Below are positions 7,575-16,521 of a DNA stretch of 64,000 bases, piece by piece (positions within the stretch are counted from its first letter, which is position 1; every line of letters starts with the position of its first letter). The notes under the pieces were generated by a model, which saw only the letters and a program-made list of their open reading frames with translations, did no database searches and was not told the DNA's origin. Location of the stretch: assembly GCA_963667315.1 (NCBI GenBank), contig OY763325.1, positions 2,294,001-2,358,000 on the forward strand, read 5' to 3'. This DNA comes from DAINPP01 sp963667315 (GTDB taxonomy: Bacteria; Thermotogota; Thermotogae; MWEM01). Both the position numbers and the translations under genes were made by a program.

Positions 7575-10500
7575 TTATTTTGAGATGTCTACCGGAGGAT
7601 TATCCTTCGCTTCCTGTATGATTGTCATGATTTCATCGAAGTTGGCATCATCCCATCTCTCGCCTGTAAACTGATTCAGTTTCCAATCATCAAGCCACTT
7701 GCTGTCAAAGTCACCGTTGTTGTTGGCGTAGGTGTATACGTTCACGATCTGATCCATAAACTGAGCTCTCTTCTGCACGAGGCTTTCATAGTTTGAGACG
7801 AAACTCTGATAACGCTTTCTTTCGTCATCGGTGAGATAGGTATTGGTCTTCAGATCTTCAACACACCAGTCATACGCTACTTTCAGTAATTTCAGACCGT
7901 CATCAAGTACATAAATGGATTCCTGATACAGGTTCTTTTCCAGGAATGCCTGAGCAATCTGGGCATAGACACTTTCGATATCATCAGGGACACCCGGTCT
8001 CTGAACGTTATGCATCTGTTCTGACGCCCAGACTCTCTTTTCGGCGACTTCCTTGACCTTCGGATAGACAACGAGTACGGAGTCGGATTTCAGCAACAGG
8101 TCGATGTATTCCGAGTAAATGCCTTCCCAGTCAGGGAAGAGGTTCCAGTTCGCCGGTAATTTGTATATGGCGGTATCATACCATTTCTTGAAATCACCCA
8201 GTGCCACCATCGCCTGATTCTGATGCAGTTCGATAAGCGGATTGAACTGATCGGCAAGCGTCGGGTCCTGATTGATGATCTGTCGGTATCGGTTGGCAAG
8301 ATTCTTGAGCATCACGCTGTAATTATAATTGAAGTTACCGAGAATCTTATAGGAATTCTTTTCGTTGAAACACTGGAATGACGATTCAAAATAATCAATC
8401 CCGGACTGATAACGTTGTATATCGTACCAGAGAGAAAGATCAACCCTCGAAAGGAGTTCACTTAAATCGTTACCTTGCGCCACAAGCTGTTCAATTACGG
8501 CCAGGTCATCCTTCAGTGGAAACTCGAGATATTTATCCTGAATGTATCGCATCTCATCCGACTTTTGAGTAAATTGCTTTCTCAGCGTCTCAAGCGCATT
8601 TGAACTTGAATTGAGCTCGTTGTACATGAGTTCTTTTCGCTCAGGTCTGATCATCATGAGGGACATGTAGAACATGCTCTTTCCATAACAATGGGAATAG
8701 TCAAGACTGGCAAGGAAATCACTCAACCCTCTCTGATACCTTGTGAATCGCTCGGTTGACAGATATGCCAGATTATCATCAATCTGCTGATAATAACTCG
8801 CAATTTTGGCTTCTTCCCCTTTGATTTCTTTTTCAAGTTCATTCAACAGATTAACTCTGAGTTGCGCATCGTTGATATTGTTGACCATCGATCCCATTTC
8901 AGCCTTTTTTCTGGCGATATAGGTATTCGGTTCAAGCACGGCGTATTGACCTGTCCTCGAAGCCAGCATCTCTTCCATCTGCTCAACCTGCGTCTTCTGC
9001 TGATTCAACTGATTGATCTGTGATTCAACCTGTCCGAGACTTGAATAGTAGCCGTTTCCATTTTTAAAGAAGGCTTCCGCCATCATACTCTTGAATTTCA
9101 GGGTTCCGGCCATGATCCCAACACCGATTACGACAAACATCAACACGAGAATCCCGACCTTTCCCATATTGAGTTTTATCTCAAAACGTCTTTTTTTGTT
9201 GAAATATCTCCCAAATCCAAGCCCGGCAATCGCAAGTGCCCACAGCTGATTGGGAAGCAAATGAAGCGGGAATTCGGTAAAGCTGTGTCCGAGAATTTCC
9301 GTAAACGCCACCGCCAGCATGATCAGCAGGATGGCATCATCCGGATTTTCCTGATCTTTCAGCATCTTGAAAAACATGATGATCAGTATTACCAGTGTTA
9401 TAACGACAGAGAGAATTCCCAGCAATCCCATCTCACCGAGTACCTGGAAGTAATCGTTATGGGTTCGTTTGAAGTTCGACCAGCCGTCAACATATTGCGG
9501 TTCATCGTGGACGACATCTCCCATGTAGTCAACCGCACGCAGCATATAGGTTCCTATACCGTTTCCGATAATCGGATAATCCTTGAACTGGTAAACGGAT
9601 GCCTTCCATGCAAATACCCTTGCCTTACCACCAGTGGTCTGGAAGCCCCTCGCATCAAAGATGGAGGACGTTCTTTCTGCAACGTTTGTTCCCTTGGCAA
9701 GCGGATTTTTAGGGTTTGACAGAATGATCGGTAACGACAGGGCGATGACGAGTAAAACGATAAGGAATATCCTGTTTGTCATCTTCAACGTATTGGCAAG
9801 CTTTGGTGAATACGATTTTATCTCCTCATAATTATTGACAACGCCTTCTTTCTTTCGAACGTTCTTATAATACAGCCAGGCGATGACAAAAACAACGGCA
9901 CCGATTCCGAGGGACAGGATAACGGCTCTGGTTCCGATAACAAGGACGAGAAAGTAGAAGATGGCAAAGTTGATCAGTCCGATGGTCTTGATGACAGCAA
10001 CGGGAATGAACAACTTCATCGATTGTTTTTTGTCTTTCGGTTTCCAGCCAAAATCGTAGCTGAGGGCAAAATAGGCTGTGATGGGCAATAAAGATCCGAG
10101 GAAATCAGAAACGAAGTTCGGGTTTCCAATCGTCGCCTTGATAGACATCTTCCCGCCATTTCCGTAAGCACCGAGGAAGAATGACTGTCCGGTGTAATAA
10201 TTGTACAACGCTTCAATGGCAACCATCGTCCCCGCCGTCATGACGGCAAGCAGAAAATAGGTCACCGCTCGTTTTTCTTCAAGGAAATTGGAGAAATAAA
10301 GTACCATGAAGCCGGTCAGAAATGCATAAATACCGATTTCAAAAGAAAAACTGAAATAAAGCGGGTTTTCCTTCAGAACGTTAAACGTCGACAGAACGGC
10401 GGCTATCCCAAACAGGAACCAGCCGAGATGTGCCCATGTGAAATAAATGTAGGCATCTTTATCTCTTATCTTTCTGATAAGGTACAACGTCATTGAGACG

Positions 10501-10670
10501 GTGAAGAATATGATGAGAAAAAAATACTTTGACGTACTGAACTCATAGGTCAGTTTTGGATGTGCAAACATCGCTATGAAGATAAATGTGAAATAGAGAA
10601 ACAGGGATTCAAACATCTTCAGAAAAGAAGATTTGTCCCCAAGGGTAATAGGTTTACGATTGGTTCCCAC
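7575..10670 (-). CDS. Giant O-antigen-ligase-like membrane protein with a large soluble C-terminal half
   Basis: 1031 residues. The first about 510 residues hold about a dozen hydrophobic segments and the Wzy_C/O-antigen ligase signature with the loop WSNFKRTHNDYFQVLGEMG, typical of WaaL, Wzy and related glycan ligases. Family members usually end there at about 400-500 residues. Here a last membrane segment (about 505-525) is followed by some 500 soluble residues beginning with a Gln-rich coiled coil (SQINQLNQQKTQVEQMEEM) and continuing as helical, TPR-like sequence. The role is probably polymerising or ligating a surface glycan; substrate unknown. The start is GTG 10670 after GGAGGTG. Neighbours (lnt, aminotransferase, PPIase) agree with an envelope role. 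Membrane-half function is fairly sure at family level, the C-half is unassigned. Confidence 0.72.
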   Translation of the reverse strand: MGTNRKPITLGDKSSFLKMFESLFLYFTFIFIAMFAHPKLTYEFSTSKYFFLIIFFTVSMTLYLIRKIRDKDAYIYFTWAHLGWFLFGIAAVLSTFNVLKENPLYFSFSFEIGIYAFLTGFMVLYFSNFLEEKRAVTYFLLAVMTAGTMVAIEALYNYYTGQSFFLGAYGNGGKMSIKATIGNPNFVSDFLGSLLPITAYFALSYDFGWKPKDKKQSMKLFIPVAVIKTIGLINFAIFYFLVLVIGTRAVILSLGIGAVVFVIAWLYYKNVRKKEGVVNNYEEIKSYSPKLANTLKMTNRIFLIVLLVIALSLPIILSNPKNPLAKGTNVAERTSSIFDARGFQTTGGKARVFAWKASVYQFKDYPIIGNGIGTYMLRAVDYMGDVVHDEPQYVDGWSNFKRTHNDYFQVLGEMGLLGILSVVITLVILIIMFFKMLKDQENPDDAILLIMLAVAFTEILGHSFTEFPLHLLPNQLWALAIAGLGFGRYFNKKRRFEIKLNMGKVGILVLMFVVIGVGIMAGTLKFKSMMAEAFFKNGNGYYSSLGQVESQINQLNQQKTQVEQMEEMLASRTGQYAVLEPNTYIARKKAEMGSMVNNINDAQLRVNLLNELEKEIKGEEAKIASYYQQIDDNLAYLSTERFTRYQRGLSDFLASLDYSHCYGKSMFYMSLMMIRPERKELMYNELNSSSNALETLRKQFTQKSDEMRYIQDKYLEFPLKDDLAVIEQLVAQGNDLSELLSRVDLSLWYDIQRYQSGIDYFESSFQCFNEKNSYKILGNFNYNYSVMLKNLANRYRQIINQDPTLADQFNPLIELHQNQAMVALGDFKKWYDTAIYKLPANWNLFPDWEGIYSEYIDLLLKSDSVLVVYPKVKEVAEKRVWASEQMHNVQRPGVPDDIESVYAQIAQAFLEKNLYQESIYVLDDGLKLLKVAYDWCVEDLKTNTYLTDDERKRYQSFVSNYESLVQKRAQFMDQIVNVYTYANNNGDFDSKWLDDWKLNQFTGERWDDANFDEIMTIIQEAKDNPPVDISK

Positions 10671-10709
10671 TGAAACACCTCCGAAAAATTACATTGATTT
10701 ATATTCAAT

Positions 10710-12269
10710 CTATTTTATCACAAATGAAACGAGGAGCATTATGCCGAAAAAGGCAAGAATAACAATATACAGGTACTCGTAAATATGCGGATAAATAGTA
10801 TCCGGACTCTTGACAACCGGGAAATCAAAATAGTTGATATTCCGCTCAAACGGTATGGATTCCTTTAATATTCTGCCGTAAGGATCAACGAGTCCCGTTA
10901 TCCCGTTGTTGGACACATGACACATCCAGCTTCTCGTCTCTACAGCTCTGATCTGAAGCTGTCTGAAATGCTGATCAAGTGCCGTTTTATACGTGAAATA
11001 TCCGTCGTTGGTGATGACACAGTACATATCCGCTCCCGCCTTCTTAAAATCTACAAAGACATTCGGGAAATACGATTCAAAACAGATGGGAAACGCAGCA
11101 TTAACACCAACATCCAGCATAACCGGTTCGGGACCTCGCGCCAGATAATTTCTGAACTTCAGGAATGAAAGAAACTGAAACAGTTCTTCAAACGGCAGAT
11201 ATTCCGTGAACGGATTGAGTTCCATCTTCCCGTAAACCTTATCCAGCAGCCCCTCTTTCGGATCGACAAATTGTGCCGCGTTGTAATAATCGCCGTTTTC
11301 AAGGTTGTAAATATGGGGCACAACAACCGTCATATCACTCTTTTGGGATACCCTTTCCAGCGAATGAACCGTATCGGGATACATGTTCACGTCGTGGAGA
11401 AAATAAGCCTCCGGCAAGACAAAGAGATCCGTATCCGGCTGTTCTGATTCCACCTGAGCCGCCATTTCTTCAAAATCCGTTATCAGCTCATCCTCAGATG
11501 CATAATATTTACTAATCGGTGTGATCATCGTCTGCACGCCGGCTACTTTAATTGTTTCGGTTTCTTCCGCGTATGGGTCGGGCAGATTGGATTCAACGAT
11601 GAGGTTGACACAGTAAACGGCAAGAACCAACGATGCCGTAAAAATAATCGTATGTTTAACGGAACGTTGTCTTTTGTAGCTGATAAAGATAAGAACGTTG
11701 ACAAGGGCTATTAACAGAAGCAAGAGTTGTGATCCACCTATAGATGCAAGCTGCAGCAGTCCGGTCGTCTCAAAAAGCGCATCTGAAAATCTGAACCCGA
11801 TAAATTTAAGCGGTGGCAGCGTCCTCAAAAATTCCACAAACATGATCAGCGCAATAGAGGACAAAATCATTAATAGTGGTTTCTTCCTGAATTTCTTTGA
11901 AAAGTGTGAGAAGAAAAATCCGTATACACCAAAATAAAGGCCCACAAAAGCACCGGCAAAGATAAACAGAAAGACTCCAACGATTGGCGGGAATTGTTTA
12001 AAAGTCTTTGGAATTTCCCTGACAAATGCCGGTCCAATCCACCAGAAGCAGATGGAATAATACACCCATCCGAAGATCCAAGCGAGGAAAAATCCCCTTC
12101 TCTTTTTCTGCCCGTCGAGGCAGAACATCAGTATAGAAAAAGAGAACCAGACCAGGACGGAAGTCCCCATACTCGGCATCGAAAAAGCGAGTAAAGCAGC
12201 TGAAAGAACCGAAAACAGCAATCTCTTCCCAAGTCCCGGTGTTCTCTCTCTTATTTTTCTTTCTCTCAT
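10710..12269 (-). CDS. lnt: Apolipoprotein N-acyltransferase
   Basis: About six to seven N-terminal membrane segments (to about residue 220) are followed by a nitrilase-type domain and a last membrane segment at the C-terminus. The catalytic triad expected for Lnt can be placed at Glu287 (in LPEAYF), Lys348 (YGKMELNPF) and Cys396 (PICFESYFP), and the family segment NNGITGLVDPYGRI is present. It N-acylates the lipobox cysteine of lipoproteins using phospholipid, in the inner membrane; the two lipoproteins in this window are plausible substrates. Length 519 is normal. Its ATG overlaps the stop of the upstream aminotransferase gene by 4 bases (ATGA), indicating translational coupling. Confidence 0.92.
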   Translation of the reverse strand: MRERKIRERTPGLGKRLLFSVLSAALLAFSMPSMGTSVLVWFSFSILMFCLDGQKKRRGFFLAWIFGWVYYSICFWWIGPAFVREIPKTFKQFPPIVGVFLFIFAGAFVGLYFGVYGFFFSHFSKKFRKKPLLMILSSIALIMFVEFLRTLPPLKFIGFRFSDALFETTGLLQLASIGGSQLLLLLIALVNVLIFISYKRQRSVKHTIIFTASLVLAVYCVNLIVESNLPDPYAEETETIKVAGVQTMITPISKYYASEDELITDFEEMAAQVESEQPDTDLFVLPEAYFLHDVNMYPDTVHSLERVSQKSDMTVVVPHIYNLENGDYYNAAQFVDPKEGLLDKVYGKMELNPFTEYLPFEELFQFLSFLKFRNYLARGPEPVMLDVGVNAAFPICFESYFPNVFVDFKKAGADMYCVITNDGYFTYKTALDQHFRQLQIRAVETRSWMCHVSNNGITGLVDPYGRILKESIPFERNINYFDFPVVKSPDTIYPHIYEYLYIVILAFFGIMLLVSFVIK

Positions 12270-13387
12270 AAAGCTTTCACAATCCGCTCAAGGTTTTCTG
12301 CAACGTATTTTTGATCTTCCTCTTTCAGATTGTTAAAGAACGGCAGGGCAATCGTCCTGTCGCTGATGTCTTCAGTGACGGGCAGCAATCCTCTTTCAAA
12401 ACCAAACCGCTCTTTGTAAAATGGCTGAAGGTGAATCGGAGCAAAATAATTTCGACATCCGATACCCGCTTCTCTGAGCTGTTCAAGAACTTTTTCCCTG
12501 TTCAGCCCTCTGTCGAGAGTGATGACATAAACAAACCAGCTCATCTGTGTGACATAATCCTTCACCTGAGGTGTATTTACACCTTCAACAGGTGACAGGA
12601 TTCTCTCATATCTTGAGGCCACATCATTTCTCTTCTGTATGAATGAATCAATCTTTTTCAACTGTTCAATCCCAAGAACGGCAGAGAGTTCGCTCATCCT
12701 GTAATTGAAACCGAGTCTGACGTGTTCCAGCCAGGCTCCGGCACTGCCTCTTCCCTGATTTCTCGCAGATATGGCATACTCGTACACTTCTTCACTGTCC
12801 GTAACGATCACACCGCCTTCTCCGGTTGTAATCTGCTTGTTCGGGTAAAAAGCAAAGGCTCCGGCAACTCCGAAACTTCCGCATTTCTTCCCCTTGTATT
12901 CTGAACCCAGCGCCTCACAGGAATCATCTATGAGAACGAGGTTGTATTCTTCAACCAGCGCGTTGATTCTGTCCCAGTCACAGGGATGTCCAAAGACGTC
13001 AACAACGACGATTCCCCTGATATCCGGATCTCTTTTAAGAATCTCCTCAACACTGTCAGGATCAATATTCATCGTGTCCGGTTCAATATCCGCAAAAACG
13101 GGTACAGCCCCTACATACAGCAGGATATTAGAAGTTGTGACAAATGAAAAGGAAGTCGTTATATATTTATCTCCCGGTTTTATTCCAAGTGAACGAACCA
13201 CAAGATCCAATGCACTCGTTCCGCTGTTGACGGCAATGCCGTATTTTCTACCGGTGTACTTCGCAATCCGCTGCTCAAATTCAACAATTTTAGGACCGAT
13301 GCTCAGTATCGTCGAGTCCATCACTTCCATTATGGCAGACTTTTCCTCTTCACCGATTTCCGGTGAGGCAAGTGGTATTTTTCTCAT
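12266..13387 (-). CDS. DegT/DnrJ/EryC1-family PLP aminotransferase
   Basis: A 373-residue fold-type I sugar aminotransferase. Visible are the NSGTSALDL cofactor-phosphate segment, the Asp in LIDDSCEALGSEYKGKKCG, and the PLP lysine Lys184 in FYPNKQITTGEGG. The C-terminal part SWFVYVI and GIGCRNYFAPIHLQPFY is typical of enzymes that aminate nucleotide-linked keto-sugars for surface glycans. The substrate cannot be read from the sequence. It sits 12 bases after plsX and overlaps lnt by 4 bases. In this operon, with an O-antigen-ligase-like protein, a role in surface polysaccharide building is likely. Confidence 0.88.
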   Translation of the reverse strand: MRKIPLASPEIGEEEKSAIMEVMDSTILSIGPKIVEFEQRIAKYTGRKYGIAVNSGTSALDLVVRSLGIKPGDKYITTSFSFVTTSNILLYVGAVPVFADIEPDTMNIDPDSVEEILKRDPDIRGIVVVDVFGHPCDWDRINALVEEYNLVLIDDSCEALGSEYKGKKCGSFGVAGAFAFYPNKQITTGEGGVIVTDSEEVYEYAISARNQGRGSAGAWLEHVRLGFNYRMSELSAVLGIEQLKKIDSFIQKRNDVASRYERILSPVEGVNTPQVKDYVTQMSWFVYVITLDRGLNREKVLEQLREAGIGCRNYFAPIHLQPFYKERFGFERGLLPVTEDISDRTIALPFFNNLKEEDQKYVAENLERIVKAL

Positions 13388-13399
13388 CTTATTTCCCCC

Positions 13400-14386
13400 T
13401 CAGTCCAGCAACTCTTGGATATTGTTGACCAATTTCTGTTCTATCCCTCTTTCGGCAACCTTCAACGCATTTGAAAAAGCCAGTGCGTCCGAATTCCCGT
13501 GAGCCTTGACGACAGGCGCGTTAACCCCGAGGATATAAGCGCCTCCCGTATTTCTCGAATCCGTCTTTTTTTTAAGGAGATTAAACGTCGGTTTCAATAT
13601 GAGATAGCCAAGCTTTGCAAAGAGTCCTCCGGTCATGATGGAATCTTTCAGAACTGAATTGATAAATTTGCCAAGTCCCTCCATCGATTTCAACGCAATG
13701 TTACCGGACCAACCGTCTGTAACGACTACATCCACCTCACCAAAGGAGATATCCCGTCCTTCTACAAAACCAGCATAATTGGAACCGATATTCTCTTTCA
13801 TCGCCCTGTTGGCTTCTTTAATGATTTCAGTCCCCTTATCTTCTTCTGTCCCAACATTCAACAATCCCACCAAAGGTTTGGCGATGCCGTTCATCTTTTG
13901 TATGGCAAGACCCATCCTGGCGAATGACACATAATTCTCTATCTTGCAATCAATATTGGCACCACAATCTATAAGATAGGTGTAGCCTTTCCTCCCGGGC
14001 ATCGGTGTGGCAATTGCCGGTCGTGGAATTCCCTTGATTCTCCCGACAACAAATGTTGCTACTGCCAGCAAACCACCGGTATTCCCTCCACTGATGAGTG
14101 CATCCGCCTTCCCCTGCTTCACAAGGTCAGCAGCCTTGTACATGGAGCATTCTCTTCTTCTCAACACCAATGACGGTTTGGCATCCATCTCAAAAACATC
14201 GTCCGCATGAACAACTTCTATATCGTTAAAAGGGTTGAAGAGTTCCCTGTACCGGTTGATCTCCGATTCTTTTCCCACTAGAAGCACTCCCGATCTCAAT
14301 CCGTTTTTCTTCGCCTCAACAACACCTTTTATAACCTCTTCAGGGGCATGGTCTCCCCCCATTGCATCTATCGCTATTAAACTCAT
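13400..14386 (-). CDS. plsX: Phosphate acyltransferase PlsX
   Basis: Begins with the family hallmark IAIDAMGGDHAPEEV. It has ISGGNTGGLLAVATF and the C-terminal GGAYILGVNAPVVKAHG. PlsX turns acyl-ACP into acyl-phosphate, the donor for PlsY in phospholipid synthesis; it is a cytoplasmic, membrane-associated enzyme. 328 residues, normal length. The ATG at 14386 lies very close to GGGAGG (1 base); the upstream AAGG of the same purine run gives a normal spacing. First gene of the six-gene minus-strand operon; a TATAAT on the minus strand at 14436-14441 may be its -10. Confidence 0.93.
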   Translation of the reverse strand: MSLIAIDAMGGDHAPEEVIKGVVEAKKNGLRSGVLLVGKESEINRYRELFNPFNDIEVVHADDVFEMDAKPSLVLRRRECSMYKAADLVKQGKADALISGGNTGGLLAVATFVVGRIKGIPRPAIATPMPGRKGYTYLIDCGANIDCKIENYVSFARMGLAIQKMNGIAKPLVGLLNVGTEEDKGTEIIKEANRAMKENIGSNYAGFVEGRDISFGEVDVVVTDGWSGNIALKSMEGLGKFINSVLKDSIMTGGLFAKLGYLILKPTFNLLKKKTDSRNTGGAYILGVNAPVVKAHGNSDALAFSNALKVAERGIEQKLVNNIQELLD

Positions 14387-14435
14387 CTCATACCTCCCTT
14401 AAACATCTCAGTAAAATTAAATTATTTTCTATGAA

Positions 14436-14441
14436 ATTATA
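14436..14441 (-). promoter_or_regulatory. Possible -10 box of the plsX operon
   Basis: A perfect minus-strand TATAAT lies about 50 bases before the plsX start. No convincing -35 is seen (AAATGG at 17-base spacing). It is close to the divergent rubredoxin promoter region. Confidence 0.3.
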
Positions 14442-14519
14442 CACCATTTTTTCCGTCTCCATTTAGTGTACGCAGTTAATATTGTTAGTTTATCCACACT
14501 TAACGGCGGGAATTTGTTG

Positions 14520-14525
14520 TATAAT
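14520..14525 (+). promoter_or_regulatory. Possible -10 box of the rubredoxin operon
   Basis: TATAAT lies 30 bases before the rubredoxin start codon. The sequence at the -35 position is not consensus, so an activator or a different sigma contact may be needed. Confidence 0.35.
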
Positions 14526-14555
14526 CAATTATCAAAAAAATATGGAGGGAAGATT

Positions 14556-14714
14556 ATGGATAAGTATGTATGCACAGTATGTGGTTACGTTTATGACCCG
14601 GAGGTTGGAGATCCAGATAACGGAGTAGCAGCAGGCACAAAATGGGAAGATGTCCCTGAAGATTGGGTATGCCCGCTCTGCGCAGCCGGAAAAGACGCAT
14701 TTGAAAAAGAATAA
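14556..14714 (+). CDS. Rubredoxin
   Basis: A 52-residue rubredoxin, the usual length. The iron is bound by Cys6, Cys9, Cys39 and Cys42 in the CTVCGY and CPLCAAGKD motifs, with the conserved WEDVPEDWVCP. It is a small cytoplasmic electron carrier. The start is ATG 14556 with SD GGAGGGA; longer upstream frames have no homology. It is followed after 18 bases by the flavodiiron protein gene, its likely electron acceptor, and the NADH:rubredoxin reductase-like gene at 29738-30937 could recharge it. Confidence 0.95.
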   Translation: MDKYVCTVCGYVYDPEVGDPDNGVAAGTKWEDVPEDWVCPLCAAGKDAFEKE

Positions 14715-14732
14715 ACCGGGATGGTGAAATAA

Positions 14733-15917
14733 TTGGCTCTCAGAAAGATTAAAGAAAACATCTACAATGTAGGGGCGATAGACTGGGACAGAACCTTGTT
14801 TGATGAACTGGTTCCGCTGCCGGAGGGGACGTCCTACAACGCCTATATTGTAAAAGGCAGCGAAAAGACTGCCATGATAGATTCGGTAGAACCTGCAAAG
14901 CAGGAAGAATTCGTCAGAAACATCAAAGAATACGGACTTGAAAGACTTGACTATATCATCTGTAATCATGCCGAACAGGATCATTCCGGACTGATTCCAC
15001 TGGTTCTTGAAATGTTCCCTGAGGCACGATTGGTTACGAATGAAAAATGCAAGGGTTTTCTTCAGGAATTGCTCCTCATAGAAGATGAGAAATTCGATGT
15101 CATCAAAGATGGCGATACCTTATCGCTCGGTGATAAGACGTTCGAATTCATTTTCGCTGCGCTTGTTCACTGGCCTGAAACTATGTTCACCTATCTCAGA
15201 GAAGACAAGATGCTCTTCTCCGGAGATTTCCTCGGGTCTCATCTGGCAACAAGTGAGACATTCTCAAAGGATGATGCTCAGACACAGATGGGTGCCATGA
15301 GATACTACGCTGAAATCATGATGCCTTTCAGAACAATGATCAAGAAGCATCTGAAAAAACTCGAAGACTATGAGATAGAAATGGTCTGCACCGTTCACGG
15401 ACCGGTTTATAAAAACCCCGAATTTATCATTGACCTTTATAAAGAATGGACCGGTGACAGTGTTAAAAACAAGGTCATCATCCCGTTTGTATCCATGCAT
15501 GGCAGCATCAGAACAGCCGTTGAACATTTAACGGACGAACTTTTCAGAAGAGGGATAGAGGTCATCCAGCTCAACATGATAGAAGCTGAACTCGGAAAAC
15601 TGACCACGGAACTCGTTGACGCTGCAACGATTGTCTTCGCAGGGTCAACCGTCTTGACCGGGCCCCATCCAACGATGGTCCATGCGGCAGCTGTGATCAA
15701 CGCACTCCGACCAAAAGCGAAGAACGTTGCACTGCTGACTTCCTTCGGTTGGGCTTCAAAATGCACCGACACGATGAAGGCTCTATTACCGAATTTCAAA
15801 AACCAGATCTTTGATGCCTATGATTTTAAGGGACATCCCAAGAGAGCTGATCTTGAAAAGATAAGCGAACTGGCGGATGAAATCCTGGAAAAACACAAGG
15901 AACTCGAACTGTTGTAA
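14733..15917 (+). CDS. fprA: Flavodiiron protein (oxygen/NO reductase)
   Basis: A 394-residue type A flavodiiron protein: an N-terminal metallo-beta-lactamase-like diiron domain followed by a flavodoxin-like FMN domain (from about 250, beginning KVIIPFVSMHGSI). All diiron ligands are present: His79, Glu81, Asp83, His84, His146, Asp165 and His222. It reduces O2 (or NO) to water (or N2O) with electrons from rubredoxin in the cytoplasm and protects anaerobes. The start is a TTG at 14733 behind GGTGA. It lies between rubredoxin and desulfoferrodoxin in one operon, ending at the terminator at 16358-16386. Confidence 0.94.
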   Translation: MALRKIKENIYNVGAIDWDRTLFDELVPLPEGTSYNAYIVKGSEKTAMIDSVEPAKQEEFVRNIKEYGLERLDYIICNHAEQDHSGLIPLVLEMFPEARLVTNEKCKGFLQELLLIEDEKFDVIKDGDTLSLGDKTFEFIFAALVHWPETMFTYLREDKMLFSGDFLGSHLATSETFSKDDAQTQMGAMRYYAEIMMPFRTMIKKHLKKLEDYEIEMVCTVHGPVYKNPEFIIDLYKEWTGDSVKNKVIIPFVSMHGSIRTAVEHLTDELFRRGIEVIQLNMIEAELGKLTTELVDAATIVFAGSTVLTGPHPTMVHAAAVINALRPKAKNVALLTSFGWASKCTDTMKALLPNFKNQIFDAYDFKGHPKRADLEKISELADEILEKHKELELL

Positions 15918-15954
15918 AACACATTTAAACGTTTCATACAGGGAGGTTGTATTG

Positions 15955-16335
15955 ATGACAGAAAAGAAACAGGTTTACAAATGCGAAAAATGCGGAAACA
16001 TCGTAGAAGTACTCCATGAAGGACCCGGTGAATTGTATTGCTGCGGAGAACCCATGAAGCTCATGGCAGAACAGACAGCTGATTCATCAACTGAAAAACA
16101 TGTACCGGTCGTTGAAAAGACCGATACGGGTTATAAAGTAACTGTCGGTTCAACCCTTCATCCCATGCTTGAAAAGCATTACATTGAATGGATTGAACTC
16201 ATCACGGACAGAGGCGTTTTCAGAAAACATCTCGCACCGGAAGAAGATCCGGTTGCAGAATTTGAAAATGTTGGAGAAGTCGTCATGGCAAGAGAGTACT
16301 GCAACGTTCACGGACTCTGGGCAAACACCTTATAA
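15955..16335 (+). CDS. dfx: Desulfoferrodoxin (2Fe superoxide reductase)
   Basis: 126 residues, typical for 2Fe-SOR. The N-terminal desulforedoxin centre uses Cys10, Cys13, Cys29 and Cys30. The catalytic centre II uses His49, His69, His75, His119 and Cys116 (CNVHGLW). The catalytic Glu47-Lys48 pair is present in EKHVPV. It reduces superoxide to peroxide, with rubredoxin as donor. The start is ATG 15955, 8 bases after GGGAGG. It is the last gene of the rubredoxin operon; the peroxide made can be handled by the peroxiredoxin and rubrerythrin-like protein 2-3 kb downstream. Confidence 0.95.
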   Translation: MTEKKQVYKCEKCGNIVEVLHEGPGELYCCGEPMKLMAEQTADSSTEKHVPVVEKTDTGYKVTVGSTLHPMLEKHYIEWIELITDRGVFRKHLAPEEDPVAEFENVGEVVMAREYCNVHGLWANTL

Positions 16336-16357
16336 ACAAGCAGTAGTGATATAGTTG

Positions 16358-16386
16358 AAGGGGCGGAAATTTTCCGCCCCTTTTTC
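16358..16386 (+). terminator. Terminator of the rubredoxin-FDP-dfx operon
   Basis: AAGGGGCGGAAA and TTTCCGCCCCTT form a near-perfect palindrome around 16370, followed by a run of T. Confidence 0.92.
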
Positions 16387-16521
16387 TATGAAAATCAAAC
16401 CCACACAAACACAAAACATAGCTTTATTCGCATCTTTATGAGGTCTTCCGGTGAACTGAACCTATAATTAACCAAAAATATTGTATAATGAAAATGGTAA
16501 AGCGATACGGGGGTGATTACC

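Noticed and set aside
9261..9719. 152-codon plus-strand ORF inside the O-antigen-ligase-like gene
   Set aside because: Antisense shadow of a membrane protein; composition is atypical (many His/Asp/Tyr) and there is no SD.
12894..13502. 202-codon plus-strand ORF across the degT and plsX genes
   Set aside because: It is antisense to two confident genes and spans their junction.
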